From positions 19,199 through 83,198 of the forward strand of contig CALMQS010000088.1 in the NCBI GenBank assembly GCA_937871285.1: a DNA stretch of 64,000 nt. The letters run 5' to 3'. This DNA is from an uncultured Sphingobacteriales bacterium. GTDB taxonomy: Bacteria > Bacteroidota > Bacteroidia > Chitinophagales > Chitinophagaceae. Below the pieces are notes generated by a model. That model was not told the origin of the DNA. It was given only the letters and a program-made list of their open reading frames with translations, and did no database searches. The translations under genes and the position numbers were made by a program. Shown piece by piece: positions 63,025-64,000 of the stretch. How positions within the stretch are numbered: the stretch's first letter is position 1; every line of letters starts with the position of its first letter.

Positions 63025-63830
63025 TGATGATCAATGCCGGTACAAGAATCGCTGCTATTTTAAAGCAGAGCCCTGCAGCGCTGGATGCCATCATAGCGGT
63101 TAGCCCGAAATTTGAAAAATTGCGTAATCCCATATTGCGTAAGGTAATGGCGGGCAGAACCAGCCTGGCCATGGCGGCTAAGGTAGGAGGATGTACGGTG
63201 GAAGATTTTTTTATGAAGCTTAAACCTTTGGGGTTTGAAACAGATACGGTAACCATTGTAGAAGAAGAAGTGAAAAAGCCATTACCGGCATTTATTAGTA
63301 CGCTGAAAAAAGAACAGCTCATTGAGCTGGATGTTCGCCCGGTTATCGCTTCGGGAAAAGATCCGCTGAGCATTATTGTTCAGAAAGTAAAAACGATACA
63401 GCCGGGGCAGGTGTTAAAGATCATTAATAGCTTTGAGCCAACGCCTTTGATGGCTTTATTGGAAAAGCAGGGTTTTGTTTCTTATGCCGATACGATTAAA
63501 GAAGACTGGGTAGAGACTTATTTTTACAAAACCCGTACTGTTGAAACGCCTGTTAAGGATGCGCCTGCCGGCAGCAGTGAAGGATGGGATATGGTATTGG
63601 AACAATTTGAAGATCGCATAAAAACTATTGATGTGCGCCACCTGGAGATGCCGGGGCCAATGATAACCATATTAGCATCGCTGGAAACCCTGCCTGCAGA
63701 TACAGCATTGTACGTTTATCATAAACGTATTCCGGTTTTTTTGCTACCCGAACTGGCCGATAGAAAATTTGGCTACCGTATAAAAGAAATTAGTGACGGA
63801 GAAGTACATCTTTTAATATTTAAAGACTAA
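63021..63830 (+). CDS. DUF1858-DUF2249-DUF2249 protein
   Basis: The 269-residue product starts with DUF1858 (NAGTRIAAILKQSPAALDAI and the TSLAMAAKVGGCTVEDFFMKL part, about 5-66), then two DUF2249-type units (about 93-165: LIELDVRPVIASGKDPLSII; and about 200-268: KTIDVRHLEMPGPMITILA). Such proteins are small cytoplasmic relatives of TusA-like folds. It begins within the stop of the lipoprotein gene and ends just before the next membrane protein gene. Grouped with ric, a part in nitrosative or low-oxygen metabolism is likely. Confidence 0.88.
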   Translation: MMMINAGTRIAAILKQSPAALDAIIAVSPKFEKLRNPILRKVMAGRTSLAMAAKVGGCTVEDFFMKLKPLGFETDTVTIVEEEVKKPLPAFISTLKKEQLIELDVRPVIASGKDPLSIIVQKVKTIQPGQVLKIINSFEPTPLMALLEKQGFVSYADTIKEDWVETYFYKTRTVETPVKDAPAGSSEGWDMVLEQFEDRIKTIDVRHLEMPGPMITILASLETLPADTALYVYHKRIPVFLLPELADRKFGYRIKEISDGEVHLLIFKD

Positions 63831-63831
63831 T

Positions 63832-64000
63832 ATGTTTGGCGCATCCATGAGTACAGATCCGGTTAAAACTACTTCATATAAAGTGGTACTGCCTTTCTAT
63901 GCTTATGCTTCCATTGCTTTTTTTGCGGCCACCCTACTTTTGCTTTTTTCGGCGCCGGCATTTGGCCGGCATTATTTTCATCCGCATGTAATAGCTATTA
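63832..64000 (+). CDS. Start of a membrane protein, possibly a haem-copper oxidase subunit I-like homologue (cut by window edge)
   Basis: The frame is open to the window end (56 codons, 57th incomplete). The visible part is MFGASMSTDPVKTTSYKVVL, then a hydrophobic helix with FFAATLLLLFSAPAF, then GRHYFHPH. An internal ATG at 63847 is another start. In Bacteroidota a cytochrome oxidase subunit I-like protein is often encoded next to DUF2249 proteins and Ric, which fits this start; the fragment is too short for certainty. Confidence 0.45.
   Translation, partial: MFGASMSTDPVKTTSYKVVLPFYAYASIAFFAATLLLLFSAPAFGRHYFHPHVIAI

Overview
The window looks like a chromosome segment of a Bacteroidota member, most likely of the Chitinophagaceae. 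The support is a one-piece hybrid two-component system (sensor, kinase, receiver and AraC DNA-binding parts), a Bacteroidota-type FHS sugar transporter beside a GH95 alpha-L-fucosidase, futalosine-pathway menaquinone genes, DUF4342 and DUF2249 proteins, a Bacteroidota-type integrase N-terminus, and several TAnnTTTG-type -7 promoter boxes. Family names come from reading the translations; no database search was run.

Left accessory region (1-4490): a TOTE-type primase-helicase runs off the left edge, divergent from a helix-turn-helix gene broken by a stop codon. A gene-free stretch follows with two copies of a dispersed repeat and two perfect hairpins. A Fic-family gene comes next, behind an array of TGTCGAA half-sites. 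From 4828 to 12872 are a permease, an MFS transporter and an NTF2-like protein on the minus strand, facing a large hybrid sensor kinase.

Defence core (13001-28064): a complete type I BREX operon in the order regulator, brxA, brxB, brxC, pglX, [abiEi-abiEii], pglZ, brxL. A type IV toxin-antitoxin pair with its own operator array sits between pglX and pglZ. A third, weaker copy of the dispersed repeat lies just after brxL. Read together, DNA methylation (PglX) with BrxA/B/C, PglZ and BrxL would form the phage barrier, and the AbiE pair could act as a back-up or as an addiction module that stabilises the locus.

Middle (28487-44737): a NarL-type response regulator with a TPR histidine kinase, two secreted proteins of unknown role, an M20 amidohydrolase with an MFS exporter, and then a decayed integrative element beside tRNA-Asp. 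That element holds a second, unrelated AbiE-like pair, a truncated integrase and two GTGAACA operator clusters. A MITE-like element, a DUF4342 protein, a lipoprotein, an FHS sugar transporter and a frameshifted ROK kinase follow.

Right part (44732-64000) is mostly housekeeping and metabolism: GH95 fucosidase, ECF sigma factor, three paralogous response regulators with one kinase, a class IV aminotransferase, PnuC, MqnD and MqnB, two tandem pterin synthases with FolE, GH43, FabD, and an apparent nitrosative or low-oxygen stress group (Ric, NDH-2, lipoprotein, DUF1858-DUF2249 protein, and the start of a membrane protein that may be a haem-copper oxidase-like subunit).
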